Part shown: positions 18,484 to 24,851 of the stretch, in pieces
Layout of the letters: each line of letters opens with the position of its first letter
How positions within the stretch are numbered: position 1 is the first letter of the stretch
Assembly: GCA_964359565.1 (NCBI GenBank)
Contig: CAYHTN010000006.1
Location: forward strand, 1 to 27,841
DNA length: 27,841 nt
Source: JAGOTP01 sp964359565
GTDB taxonomy: Bacteria > Patescibacteriota > Patescibacteriia > 2-12-FULL-60-25
Direction of reading: 5' to 3'
The notes under the pieces: generated by a model
Told to the model about the DNA's origin: nothing
What the model saw: only the letters and a program-made list of their open reading frames with translations
Database searches by the model: none
Position numbers and translations under genes: made by a program

Positions 18484-18656
18484 GAGTTTAGAACTCAGAA
18501 TTGGAGACAGATTAAGGAAGAAATTGGTCTCTTCCCTTTTGCGCACGGAATCGTCCTCCAAGGAGCTGGCTGACTGGCTTGCTGCTCTTGATTGGAAGCA
18601 AGTCTATCGAGAACTCTATATATCGCTCATGGTTGCAATAAGGATGTTGGACTATC
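18484..18656. other. Unassigned DNA at left end of element B
   Basis: Short frames are open on both strands, but none has a convincing start, ribosome binding site or recognisable family. The first bases are the candidate left arm of the attachment site. Confidence 0.4.
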
Positions 18657-18682
18657 AAAAGATCGCCATTTGGCGATCTTTT
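18657..18682. terminator. Bidirectional terminator
   Basis: A perfect 11-bp stem AAAAGATCGCC/GGCGATCTTTT (18657-18667 with 18672-18682) and a 4-nt loop. It ends the minus-strand membrane protein gene, whose stop lies 21 bp away. Confidence 0.9.
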
Positions 18683-18703
18683 GGAAGCTTTTGCTTGGTG
18701 CAA

Positions 18704-19387
18704 TTATTTAATGGAAGCGATAACACGATCATTGAGATCAACGCCAGCCTGATACGGAGTCATCCGATAGCGCACCTCAATAAGATAACGTTTGCCGTTT
18801 TTTATAAAGATATATTGAGCATCTGGACATGCCTCACCATCGCACATTTCAACAATAGACGAGACGAGTGGGTTGACTGTACTTTCTTTGCGATTATTTG
18901 CGTATAGCTGGTCGTCGACTTTTCTCATTATCAAATCATATCCCTTGAGATCTCTGAAATCAATTCCATGTTTTCGATCCGGTGAAGAGGAGATGCGAAG
19001 ATCATTTTGTCCGTAATAAGCAAGCACATCTTCATTATTCGTTGCGGAAAGAGTTTTTGGATAAGAAATGCTTACTCCATCATAAGTGGCAGTCAACCAG
19101 TCATCCTTTTGAGACGGAGGGGCAACCTGTCCAACGGAATTTGTGACGGGAGGCTTTTCGTTGGCTGGTGCAGCTACTTGGGAGGGTTGTACATTCGCTG
19201 TGGCGGTAGACGGTGCTGGAGCGGAACGTAAAGCCGCAAGCGTAGTCAACAATTCTCGCTGGGCGTTTGCCGACTGGTTCTGTTGCCGAACAAGAAGACC
19301 CATTGTTCCCAGAGATGCAATAAGAGAAACAGCAACAAGAGCAATTAAAACGCCCTGCGAACCGCTTGAGGATGGTGATGCATTCAT
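18704..19387 (-). CDS. Membrane-anchored extracytoplasmic protein, function unknown
   Basis: The 227 residues start with a short polar tail, then one transmembrane helix (about 12-34, VLIALVAVSLIASLGTMGLL), a Gln/Ala-rich stalk, a Pro/Ala/Ser-rich linker (about 55-95) and a globular domain (about 96-227) with the two-Cys segment EMCDGEACPDAQYIFIKNGK that could form a disulfide. The domain recalls PsbP-like or other small extracytoplasmic folds found after a linker in Patescibacteria, but I cannot name it. It has its own strong promoter and terminator. Its place between the scar at 18466 and the repressor gene makes it possible cargo of element B, though chromosomal origin is not excluded. Confidence 0.8.
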   Translation of the reverse strand: MNASPSSSGSQGVLIALVAVSLIASLGTMGLLVRQQNQSANAQRELLTTLAALRSAPAPSTATANVQPSQVAAPANEKPPVTNSVGQVAPPSQKDDWLTATYDGVSISYPKTLSATNNEDVLAYYGQNDLRISSSPDRKHGIDFRDLKGYDLIMRKVDDQLYANNRKESTVNPLVSSIVEMCDGEACPDAQYIFIKNGKRYLIEVRYRMTPYQAGVDLNDRVIASIK

Positions 19388-19416
19388 AAAACAAATGAAT
19401 AATTTAGTACAAGCGG

Positions 19417-19446
19417 ATTATAGCATCCTATAGACGCTCCACACAA
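19417..19446 (-). promoter_or_regulatory. Promoter of the minus-strand membrane protein gene
   Basis: On the minus strand TTGTGT (19446-19441), an 18-bp spacer and a perfect TATAAT (19422-19417), giving a leader of about 20 nt before the ATG at 19387. Confidence 0.75.
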
Positions 19447-19595
19447 TTCTTCAGGCAAGTTCAAAATCAACAGCAGTTACACCCCATATCGCAACACCCT
19501 GCTCTATTTTTGCCCTTCCAAATAAGAATTATGCCAAAATCCGCTCACAGATCAATGCGGTAAGGAAGTGTCAATATACATTTCACAATAAACTA

Positions 19596-19624
19596 TTTAC
19601 AACAGTTAACACCCCTGCTATCCT
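19596..19624 (+). promoter_or_regulatory. Promoter of the repressor gene, probably leaderless
   Basis: TTTACA (19596-19601), a 17-bp spacer and TATCCT (19619-19624). The expected start (about 19631-19633) coincides with the ATG at 19633. The palindrome GTTAAC (19605-19610) lies in the spacer and may be part of an operator for the repressor (inference). Confidence 0.65.
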
Positions 19625-19632
19625 ATGCCTGT

Positions 19633-19995
19633 ATGGATACCAATACCCCATCTTCAGAGACAAAGATCGCCAAGCTGGTCACAGAAAAACGTGAACAAGC
19701 AGGGCTGTCTGCCAGAGAGCTTGCCGAACGGTCAGGTCTTTCACCTGCCTATATTTCCCGCCTTGAAAATGGGGAATATAAGAGCCTATCGCTCCCGACG
19801 GTCAAAGCCTTAGCTGATGGCTTGGGTCTTACCTTGCGCGCCTTCCTAGAGGAGGCTGGCTTGTTAAATAACGAAGAACGACCCAGCTACAAGCTGATCA
19901 CCCAATCCCTTCGACATTTGGGCTATTCAGACAAGGAAGCGGAGGACGTTATCCGGTATGCCCGATATGTCAAAGAAAACGGGGAACATAATTAG
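19633..19995 (+). CDS. XRE-family repressor, ImmR-like
   Basis: A 120-residue cytoplasmic DNA-binding protein with an N-terminal Cro/C1 helix-turn-helix (about 9-66: REQAGLSARELAERSGLS and YISRLENGEY), then a short helical C-terminal part. The following metallopeptidase gene overlaps it by 38 bp. In ICEBs1 and related phages such a pair is ImmR (repressor) and ImmA (the protease that destroys it on DNA damage or quorum signals), so this gene is the likely master repressor of element B. No start codon competition: the ATG at 19625 is in another frame. It is probably autoregulated through the promoter just upstream. Confidence 0.85.
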   Translation: MDTNTPSSETKIAKLVTEKREQAGLSARELAERSGLSPAYISRLENGEYKSLSLPTVKALADGLGLTLRAFLEEAGLLNNEERPSYKLITQSLRHLGYSDKEAEDVIRYARYVKENGEHN

Positions 19996-20671
19996 CGACG
20001 GCTATTGGCTTCGGCAGCATGCCGTCCGCGATGGTCTGCCCGCCGATTGCAAGCGTCCGTATCAGATCCTGTTTAATCAAGGAGTAGGGTACTTCAAAAG
20101 TATCATCGACAGTGTTATTGAAAACGCAGGCGGCTCTATCGATTTGCCGATGCAGCCTCGATATTTGGAGCGCTACTTATCTGGCTTCACATTTGAATAC
20201 CGAACGTTTTGTAATCTGTTTGAATTTACGAAACAAACAGAGGGATTTTGGAGAATAGACCCAGAAAATCCGACACACGTCATCATTTTTTATAATCGGT
20301 GCACCTCGCATAAGCGACAGCGTTATACGCAAGTCCACGAGCTCCTCCATTTCACGCAAACCGTAGACGACAAATTTCTTACATTCTTCGATGAGCTGAT
20401 TTTGAATACCACACTCCCTGAAAGCGTCGTTGTAAAACTCCTTGAACGTCTGACGGAACGAGCGACGGCCATGTACCTCATGCCGAATGATTTCTTTATC
20501 AAGAAGTATCAAGAGATCAAGGTTCAGTCGGGAAGCTTCGGCGAGGTTCAATTGCAACAGCTTGCCAAAGCGTTCGATGTTTCTGTTCAGACCGCTACCT
20601 ATCGAATCCAAGAATGTTTTGGGACGGGTGTTCTTGTGCCTAGCTATGCCTCGAACTCTATGCCGCCCTAA
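19958..20671 (+). CDS. ImmA/IrrE-family zinc metallopeptidase (M78-like)
   Basis: The 237-residue protein has the zinc-binding HELLH (His127, Glu128, His131) and a downstream helix TERATAMYLMPNDFF whose Glu167 is in the place of the third ligand, as in IrrE/ImmA proteins. An N-terminal region of about 110 residues and a C-terminal helix-turn-helix-like segment (LAKAFDVSVQTATYRIQE) surround it; the latter is normal for the family. It overlaps the repressor gene, the classic repressor plus anti-repressor arrangement. Expected role: cleave the XRE protein to switch on replication and excision of element B. The partner is inferred from neighbourhood alone. Confidence 0.85.
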   Translation: MPDMSKKTGNIISDGYWLRQHAVRDGLPADCKRPYQILFNQGVGYFKSIIDSVIENAGGSIDLPMQPRYLERYLSGFTFEYRTFCNLFEFTKQTEGFWRIDPENPTHVIIFYNRCTSHKRQRYTQVHELLHFTQTVDDKFLTFFDELILNTTLPESVVVKLLERLTERATAMYLMPNDFFIKKYQEIKVQSGSFGEVQLQQLAKAFDVSVQTATYRIQECFGTGVLVPSYASNSMPP

Positions 20672-20842
20672 CTTCCTGAAAACGATAAACCGCCCGCTGT
20701 AACGGACGGCTTATCAGAGATAGCGACGCTGACGCGGAACTACCACCTACAAGCAGTATAGGACGTACCCGAACAGGATACAAGTCGTGCTTGCAAGCTC
20801 CGCGCCAGACAGCCAAACGGCTTTTTGAAGGCACGGAGTTTT
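20672..20842. other. Structured intergenic region before the replication gene
   Basis: Three foldable pieces are present: CCGCCCG/CGGACGG (20690-20696 with 20703-20709, one mismatch); CGTGC/GCACG (20786-20790 with 20831-20835); and, inside the latter, AGCC-AAAC-GGCT followed by TTTTT (20811-20827), a short terminator-like hairpin. No gene is seen. Position just before a gene II/X-type initiator makes it a candidate replication origin or a control region (inference). Confidence 0.4.
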
Positions 20843-21025
20843 ATGTTACCCGAACACCCTCATGATAATTCCTCTAAACCCATCACGAGCGAGCTTGGCC
20901 AAGCAGTGCAGGAATTTGAAGCTCAGCAAAATCTCACAGGTGTTTTTTCTCTTCTTCTGACCATTGATAAGCGTATGAATCCACAAACGTATTCCACTCA
21001 ACAACCTGTCAATGAATATGCTTGA
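20843..21025 (+). CDS. Small ORF overlapping the replication gene
   Basis: A 60-residue frame starting at ATG 20843 (a TTG at 20825 is a weaker option). I do not recognise it. The sequence is polar at the N terminus, with a central ELGQAVQEFEAQ helix and then GVFSLLLTIDKRMNPQ, which looks like a folded amphipathic segment. The stop overlaps the start of the replication protein by 14 bp, a sign of translational coupling. It may be a copy-number or accessory replication protein, but that is a guess from position. Confidence 0.55.
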   Translation: MLPEHPHDNSSKPITSELGQAVQEFEAQQNLTGVFSLLLTIDKRMNPQTYSTQQPVNEYA

Positions 21026-22178
21026 TACCGTTGTACTCACGATCCAAAGAGATAAATTCACTCTGCTCGATCCGATTCAAGATCTAGTAGCTCCTTGGGA
21101 TCTACAAAGCAAGACGAGTAGCTATGAAAAATACGTAAAGAATCCTTCTGCGCGAGATAAAAACGCTGGCATTTACCAACCGCGCTTAACGGGTGTAAAG
21201 CGCTGGACGCATGGCCAATCTTTTCAATCGGTTTTGAAAGTCGAGTTTTCTGTACCCAAGCTACTCTACGGAAATAACCTAGAAGAAGTTGAGGACGCAG
21301 ATTTCCCGCAGGTTATCGAACTACTACGATCAAGATTGTTCAGGATGGGTGTCGTCATCTCAATTGAAGATCTTCAAGAAGCATCTGTCACCGTTTTTCA
21401 CCCCTCGAAGAATATCGTTCTGAGCGATGGGTATACCTCTTCTCTTATTCTAAAAGAGCTCTCAAAGATCAATCTCAATCAAAAGTTCGATTTGAGCAAA
21501 ACGAGTTTCAGAAATGATGGCCAGAGCTTGCAGGGCTACACAATCGCTCATTCAGTTGTCTTCTATGACAAGATCGCGGATTTGGCTCAGTCGAAAAAAC
21601 GAGCAATCGACAAGGATCAGACAACACAGCAACTTTCTTTATTTGCACAGATAAAACAGGATCGTCCATCTCTTGAAATCCTTAGATTAGAAATTCGTAT
21701 CACTCAGAAGCAAAAGATCAATTCAACTTTGCACAAGTTGGGTCTTCCTATCAACCCAACATTCAAACAGCTTTTCAAAAAGGAAATCTGTCAAAAGATC
21801 GTACAGTCTTATTGGAAAACGTTAATCAAAGATGAAAATCTTTTCCTGTTTGATTTGTCTGTATCTCCTAAGCAGCTCCTACGAAAGCTCATCAAGCAAG
21901 GTAAAATAAAGCCAAAGGAAATGATCTACCTTGTTGGTCTTGCTCAGCTCTGTAGAGATGAAGGTGGTGTTCGTGACCTGCGTAGACTTCTTAAGAAGAG
22001 CGTTTCACAACGAGGGTGGTATCGGTTCAGTGAAGGAATCAAATCGCTTAACGCCGTAACGAGCGGGAAGGTTCTTCATGGATGGGTCAATCAAATCGAT
22101 TCAGCGCTTCATACGTTTAAGTCCTTGCGTCTAAAGGATCTGCCAAATCAAATTGAGCTTTCGAAGATCATGGCATAA
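21012..22178 (+). CDS. Phage/plasmid replication initiator, gene II/X type
   Basis: The 388-residue protein resembles the filamentous-phage gene II/X replication family (nickase-ligase that starts rolling-circle synthesis). Features recalled from the family are the N-terminal LDTVVLTIQRDKF, the strand LKVEFSVPKLLYGNN, the His-containing SVTVFHPSKNIVLSDGY, YTIAHSVVFYDKIADL and the basic-acidic SLEILRLEIRITQKQKI. The C-terminal third is Lys-rich and helical. Starts at 21012 and 21018 are both possible. Only the recombinase follows, 18 bp on. There is no Zot-like ATPase, coat protein or relaxase nearby. A diverged plasmid Rep is an alternative. Confidence 0.7.
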   Translation: MNMLDTVVLTIQRDKFTLLDPIQDLVAPWDLQSKTSSYEKYVKNPSARDKNAGIYQPRLTGVKRWTHGQSFQSVLKVEFSVPKLLYGNNLEEVEDADFPQVIELLRSRLFRMGVVISIEDLQEASVTVFHPSKNIVLSDGYTSSLILKELSKINLNQKFDLSKTSFRNDGQSLQGYTIAHSVVFYDKIADLAQSKKRAIDKDQTTQQLSLFAQIKQDRPSLEILRLEIRITQKQKINSTLHKLGLPINPTFKQLFKKEICQKIVQSYWKTLIKDENLFLFDLSVSPKQLLRKLIKQGKIKPKEMIYLVGLAQLCRDEGGVRDLRRLLKKSVSQRGWYRFSEGIKSLNAVTSGKVLHGWVNQIDSALHTFKSLRLKDLPNQIELSKIMA

Positions 22179-22196
22179 ACTGTTTTGATACACCCT

Positions 22197-23747
22197 ATGA
22201 AGGCTATTATCCTTGCCCGTGTTTCAACGGAAGATCAGATGCAGGAAGGGCAGTCCATCCCTGCACAGCTTCAACGCGCAAGGGAATACTGCCAACGAAA
22301 AACACTCGATGTCCAAAGCGAACATCAATTTGATGAATCTTCCTTGAAGGACAAACGCAAGAAATTCGAGCTAGTCATCGACGAAATTAGAAAATCAAAA
22401 CAGGCAGTTGCCTTGGTGGTCGAAACGGTTGATCGACTTCAGCGCAGCTTCAAAGAGTCTGTTCTGCTCGATGAGTTCCGAAAAAGTGGGAAGCTAGAGC
22501 TACATTTCATTCGAGAAAATCTGATCATTCATAAAGACTCGAACAGCTCCGAAATCCAACGATGGGATTTGGGAGTCTTTACGGCCAAGAGTTTCGTTCT
22601 TCAAATCAGCGATAATGTAAAACGAACGTTCGAGCTCAAACGAAGAAACGGAGAATGGACAGGACGAGCAACGATTGGATATTTGAACGTTAACAAATCC
22701 GACACGGAGAAAGATGTCATTCCTGACCCTGATAAGGCGTATCTGCTTCAAAAGCTCTTCGAATTGTACGCAACGGCAAGCTATTCGATGAAGAATCTGC
22801 GTGACGAAATGCATAAGCTTGGCCTCCGAAGCGTCGGCAACAAGCCGCTCTCGGTCAGCATGATTGACTTCATTTTGAAGAATCCTTTTTATTACGGAGA
22901 GATGCGTTCAAAGGGTAAGTTCATACCTCACAAGTACAAACCGATTATCACAAAAGAATTGTTTGATCGTTGTCAGGTTGTAAAACAGAACTGGGGCAAG
23001 AAGCCATTTCAATACGGAGCCAAGCCCTTTATTTTCCGAGGTCTTTTACGCTGCGCACGTTGCGGTTGCTCAATGTCTCCCGAAACTCATAAGGGTAGAT
23101 ATACTTTTTATGCCTGTACAAACGCTCGTAAGGATATCTGCAACAAGAAGGTCTATGTTCCTGAAGCTGATCTCTTAAAACCTGTGTACGAGCTATTGGA
23201 GGCGTTTAGCTTCATCCCTGAAGACGCAATTCAGCTTGTTGTCGAAGAGCTCAAGAAATCGAATGAAGCCAAGAATCTTTACCATCGAAGCGCCATCCAA
23301 TCATTGCGAGCAGAATACGACATGACCCAAACCCGCATTGATCGTCTTTTGGATGTGCTTTTAGACGGAAGTATTACTAAGGATGACTATGACAAGAAGT
23401 TGAAATCGCTCAAAGAACGTCAGTACGAACTCAACCTTCAGCTGGAAGAACATACCCGTGCCGATGAAAACTACTATATCACCGTATCTAACGTGTTTAA
23501 TCTCGCGAAGAATGCGCTCGGTCTCTTCAAGAGTTCTGAAGTCCCTGAGAAACGCGCATTGTTAAATTTCCTACTTCAGAACTCCCTTGTCGAAGGTAAA
23601 AAACTGACCTTCGAACTCAGAAAACCCTTTGATTTGCTACTAAAAGTCCCGCTCCAAGAACTAGAAAACAGGGCTGTTAACCCTGTTCATCCAGTATGGC
23701 TCCGAGACTTGGATTCGAACCAAGATACACTGCTCCAGAGGCAGTAG
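22197..23747 (+). CDS. Large serine recombinase (integrase of element B)
   Basis: A 516-residue site-specific recombinase that should integrate and excise element B. The N-terminal resolvase domain has the nucleophile Ser in LARVSTEDQ (Ser9) and the helical REYCQRKTL; the recombinase domain follows (ERKRRNGEW-like ELKRRNGEWTGRATIGYLN); then a zinc ribbon LRCARCGCSM plus YACTNARKDICNK, a coiled-coil insertion (about 370-430) and a C-terminal strand domain. ATG 22197 is preferred to TTG 22185. The last 16 codons (WLRDLDSNQ and onward) are antisense to tRNA-Gln, and the preceding codons cover that tRNA's terminator. Residues after about 506 lie beyond the inferred crossover, so the C terminus would differ in the excised circle. 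Confidence 0.93.
   Translation: MKAIILARVSTEDQMQEGQSIPAQLQRAREYCQRKTLDVQSEHQFDESSLKDKRKKFELVIDEIRKSKQAVALVVETVDRLQRSFKESVLLDEFRKSGKLELHFIRENLIIHKDSNSSEIQRWDLGVFTAKSFVLQISDNVKRTFELKRRNGEWTGRATIGYLNVNKSDTEKDVIPDPDKAYLLQKLFELYATASYSMKNLRDEMHKLGLRSVGNKPLSVSMIDFILKNPFYYGEMRSKGKFIPHKYKPIITKELFDRCQVVKQNWGKKPFQYGAKPFIFRGLLRCARCGCSMSPETHKGRYTFYACTNARKDICNKKVYVPEADLLKPVYELLEAFSFIPEDAIQLVVEELKKSNEAKNLYHRSAIQSLRAEYDMTQTRIDRLLDVLLDGSITKDDYDKKLKSLKERQYELNLQLEEHTRADENYYITVSNVFNLAKNALGLFKSSEVPEKRALLNFLLQNSLVEGKKLTFELRKPFDLLLKVPLQELENRAVNPVHPVWLRDLDSNQDTLLQRQ
23667..23687 (-). terminator. Terminator of tRNA-Gln
   Basis: A perfect 7-bp stem AACAGGG/CCCTGTT (23667-23673 with 23681-23687), followed on the minus strand by TTC; it lies 9 bp beyond the encoded CCA and inside the recombinase coding sequence on the other strand. 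Confidence 0.65.
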
Positions 23748-23770
23748 TCCTACCATTAGACGATCTCGGA
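23697..23770 (-). tRNA. tRNA-Gln(CTG), attachment site of element B
   Basis: A full cloverleaf on the minus strand: acceptor TCCGAGA/TCTCGGA, short D arm around AATGGTA, anticodon stem ACTGC/GCAGT with loop CTCTGGA, T arm CTTGG-TTCGAAT-CCAAG, G73 and encoded CCA (23697-23699). The anticodon CTG reads CAG. The plus-strand recombinase gene ends inside it. All stems pair perfectly, so the gene should be functional despite the integrated element. Confidence 0.95.
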
Positions 23771-23790
23771 AGGGCTTTTCAACGACCCCG

Positions 23791-23819
23791 AGAATAGCGA
23801 ATTTGATGGTAAGGGTCAA
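23791..23819 (-). promoter_or_regulatory. Promoter of tRNA-Gln
   Basis: On the minus strand TTGACC (23819-23814), a 17-bp spacer and TATTCT (23796-23791), about 20 bp upstream of the tRNA 5' end. Confidence 0.75.
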
Positions 23820-23854
23820 GGTTCCTTGTCTCGCAAAGAGAAGTAGAACGTGTC

Positions 23855-23860
23855 TATACT
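23855..23860 (+). promoter_or_regulatory. -10 element of the TfoX-N gene
   Basis: TATACT lies 11 bp before the ATG at 23872 with no clear -35 at the right distance. Transcription would begin only a few nucleotides before the start codon, i.e. near-leaderless. Confidence 0.4.
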
Positions 23861-23871
23861 AAGACATCCTT

Positions 23872-24195
23872 ATGGCCACAAAAGCCTCTACGATCGAGTA
23901 TCTCCTTGATCAGCTTTCCTCGATTGATTCGATGCGTAGCCGCAAAATGTTCGGGGAATATGCGCTTTATTGTCACGAAAAGGTCGTAGCCTTGGTTTGC
24001 GATGACCAGCTGTTTGTAAAGCCAACCGAGCAAGGAAGAGTCTTATTTGAGGAGGTTGCACTCGTCCCTCCTTATCCAGGAGCAAAGCCGTATCTTTTGG
24101 TTGACACCGAACGATGGGAGGATCGGGCTTGGCTCTCCCGACTGTTTATGGTAACCGCGGGCGCTCTGCCTCTTCCGAAAGCAAAAAAGAAATAA
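23872..24195 (+). CDS. TfoX N-terminal-domain protein
   Basis: A 107-residue protein made of a single TfoX/Sxy N-terminal domain: MRSRKMFGEYALYCHEKVVA and LVCDDQLFVKPTEQGR are the family's most conserved blocks, followed by PPYPGAKPYLLVD. The C-terminal TfoX domain is absent, as in many short homologues. In gamma-proteobacteria Sxy regulates competence with CRP; single-domain members have no established role, so a competence function should not be assumed here. It stands alone between tRNA-Gln and a convergent lipoprotein gene. Confidence 0.92.
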   Translation: MATKASTIEYLLDQLSSIDSMRSRKMFGEYALYCHEKVVALVCDDQLFVKPTEQGRVLFEEVALVPPYPGAKPYLLVDTERWEDRAWLSRLFMVTAGALPLPKAKKK

Positions 24196-24256
24196 TGACC
24201 GACTATTTCGGTGTCCTTTAAAATAAGCGGCTCTCTTCACAAGAGGAGAAGGGGTT

Positions 24257-24760
24257 CTAGAATGTCACGGGAATCACGAGTTGGTCATCATTTTGCGGTT
24301 CTCCAGAAGGATTGTCTTTTTTCAAAATAAGTGTTCCGGTTGCGGTAACAGGAGTAGGGAAAGTGAGCGTAAGAGAGAATGGGACAAAATTCGTTGTCAT
24401 CCAATTGCCCTGTGCTTGTACGGGCCCACTCGCGAGCACCATTCCATTGCCATCTTTGAGTTCATAGGGAAACGACGCTTCGAAAAACCAGTTCCCGCGG
24501 GCCTGACCTTTTAGAATAAATGGGCTTTTGATTTGCTGCCCGCTTACGAGGTTGCTCACGGTGATGAGGTTTTTTTTCGTATCCATGATGGATGTGCTGG
24601 TTGCGGTCGGAGCCGTCGTCGTTGCCGTTGGGAGAGGCGTTGTGCTCACAGGCGTCGGTGGCGGCGTTACAGGGGTATTCGTCGAAGGCGTCGTAGGAGA
24701 AAAACAACCGGCTCCTAACAAAGGGAGGGCGAAAAGCGTGAGAAGGATCTTTTGAGACAT
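24257..24760 (-). CDS. Lipoprotein with Gmad2 domain
   Basis: The 167 residues begin with a lipoprotein signal peptide (lipobox LGAGC, Cys19), then a Thr/Pro/Ser-rich linker (about 20-58) and a Gmad2 immunoglobulin-like domain (about 65-167) recognised by SGQQIKSPFILKGQARG, NWFFEASFPYELKDGNG, LASGPVQAQGNWMT and the ending KKDNPSGEPQNDDQLVIPV. It should be anchored on the outer face of the membrane. Gmad2 domains are named from spore germination proteins but are frequent in non-sporulating Patescibacteria, where their role is unknown. It has its own promoter. Confidence 0.9.
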   Translation of the reverse strand: MSQKILLTLFALPLLGAGCFSPTTPSTNTPVTPPPTPVSTTPLPTATTTAPTATSTSIMDTKKNLITVSNLVSGQQIKSPFILKGQARGNWFFEASFPYELKDGNGMVLASGPVQAQGNWMTTNFVPFSLTLTFPTPVTATGTLILKKDNPSGEPQNDDQLVIPVTF

Positions 24761-24796
24761 AGTATTTATGGAGGGAGAATGAGAAGCGCTATGTTC

Positions 24797-24826
24797 ATTA
24801 ACCCTCCTCTGAAGTCATTTTGTCAA
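24797..24826 (-). promoter_or_regulatory. Promoter of the lipoprotein gene
   Basis: On the minus strand TTGACA (24826-24821), an 18-bp spacer and GTTAAT (24802-24797); the leader is about 30 nt. Confidence 0.6.
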
Positions 24827-24851
24827 ACCGAGATCTTCGCTTGTACGAGGC

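Larger units (their letters stand above)
18097..18573 (+). pseudogene. C-terminal remnant of a serine recombinase (element A)
   Basis: The frame is open for 158 codons but has no catalytic or zinc-ribbon domain. Residues 57-90 (about 18265-18366) match, by eye, the C-terminal strand region of the intact recombinase of element B: KKREILGNFGSHLIIKDKN against EKRALLNFLLQNSLVEGKK, then STEASKDLLIIK against TFELRKPFDLLLK. The reading frame then runs, just as in element B, through a hairpin terminator and an antisense tRNA 3' end (AWLPLLD). The rest of the gene is deleted; residues before about 40 do not look like a recombinase. A T-loop-like GGGGTTCGAACC at about 18396-18407 lies in between and may be a further scar. 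Confidence 0.55.

Noticed and set aside
18524..18907. Plus-strand frame after the second tRNA scar
   Set aside because: It runs through the strong bidirectional terminator at 18657-18682 and over the end of the well-supported minus-strand membrane protein gene. No family or start signal was seen.
16245..23714. Simple attL/attR pair formed by the scar at 16245 and tRNA-Gln
   Set aside because: The two 18-bp ends agree at only 13 positions and the acceptor strands are not interchangeable, so a single clean insertion of 7.4 kb is not supported as such.
19596..23770. Complete filamentous-phage (inovirus) prophage
   Set aside because: Only the gene II/X-type initiator fits. No Zot-like ATPase, small coat proteins, adsorption protein or single-strand-binding protein was found.
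23872..24195. Competence regulator by name of TfoX
   Set aside because: Only the N-terminal domain is present, and short members have no proven competence role.
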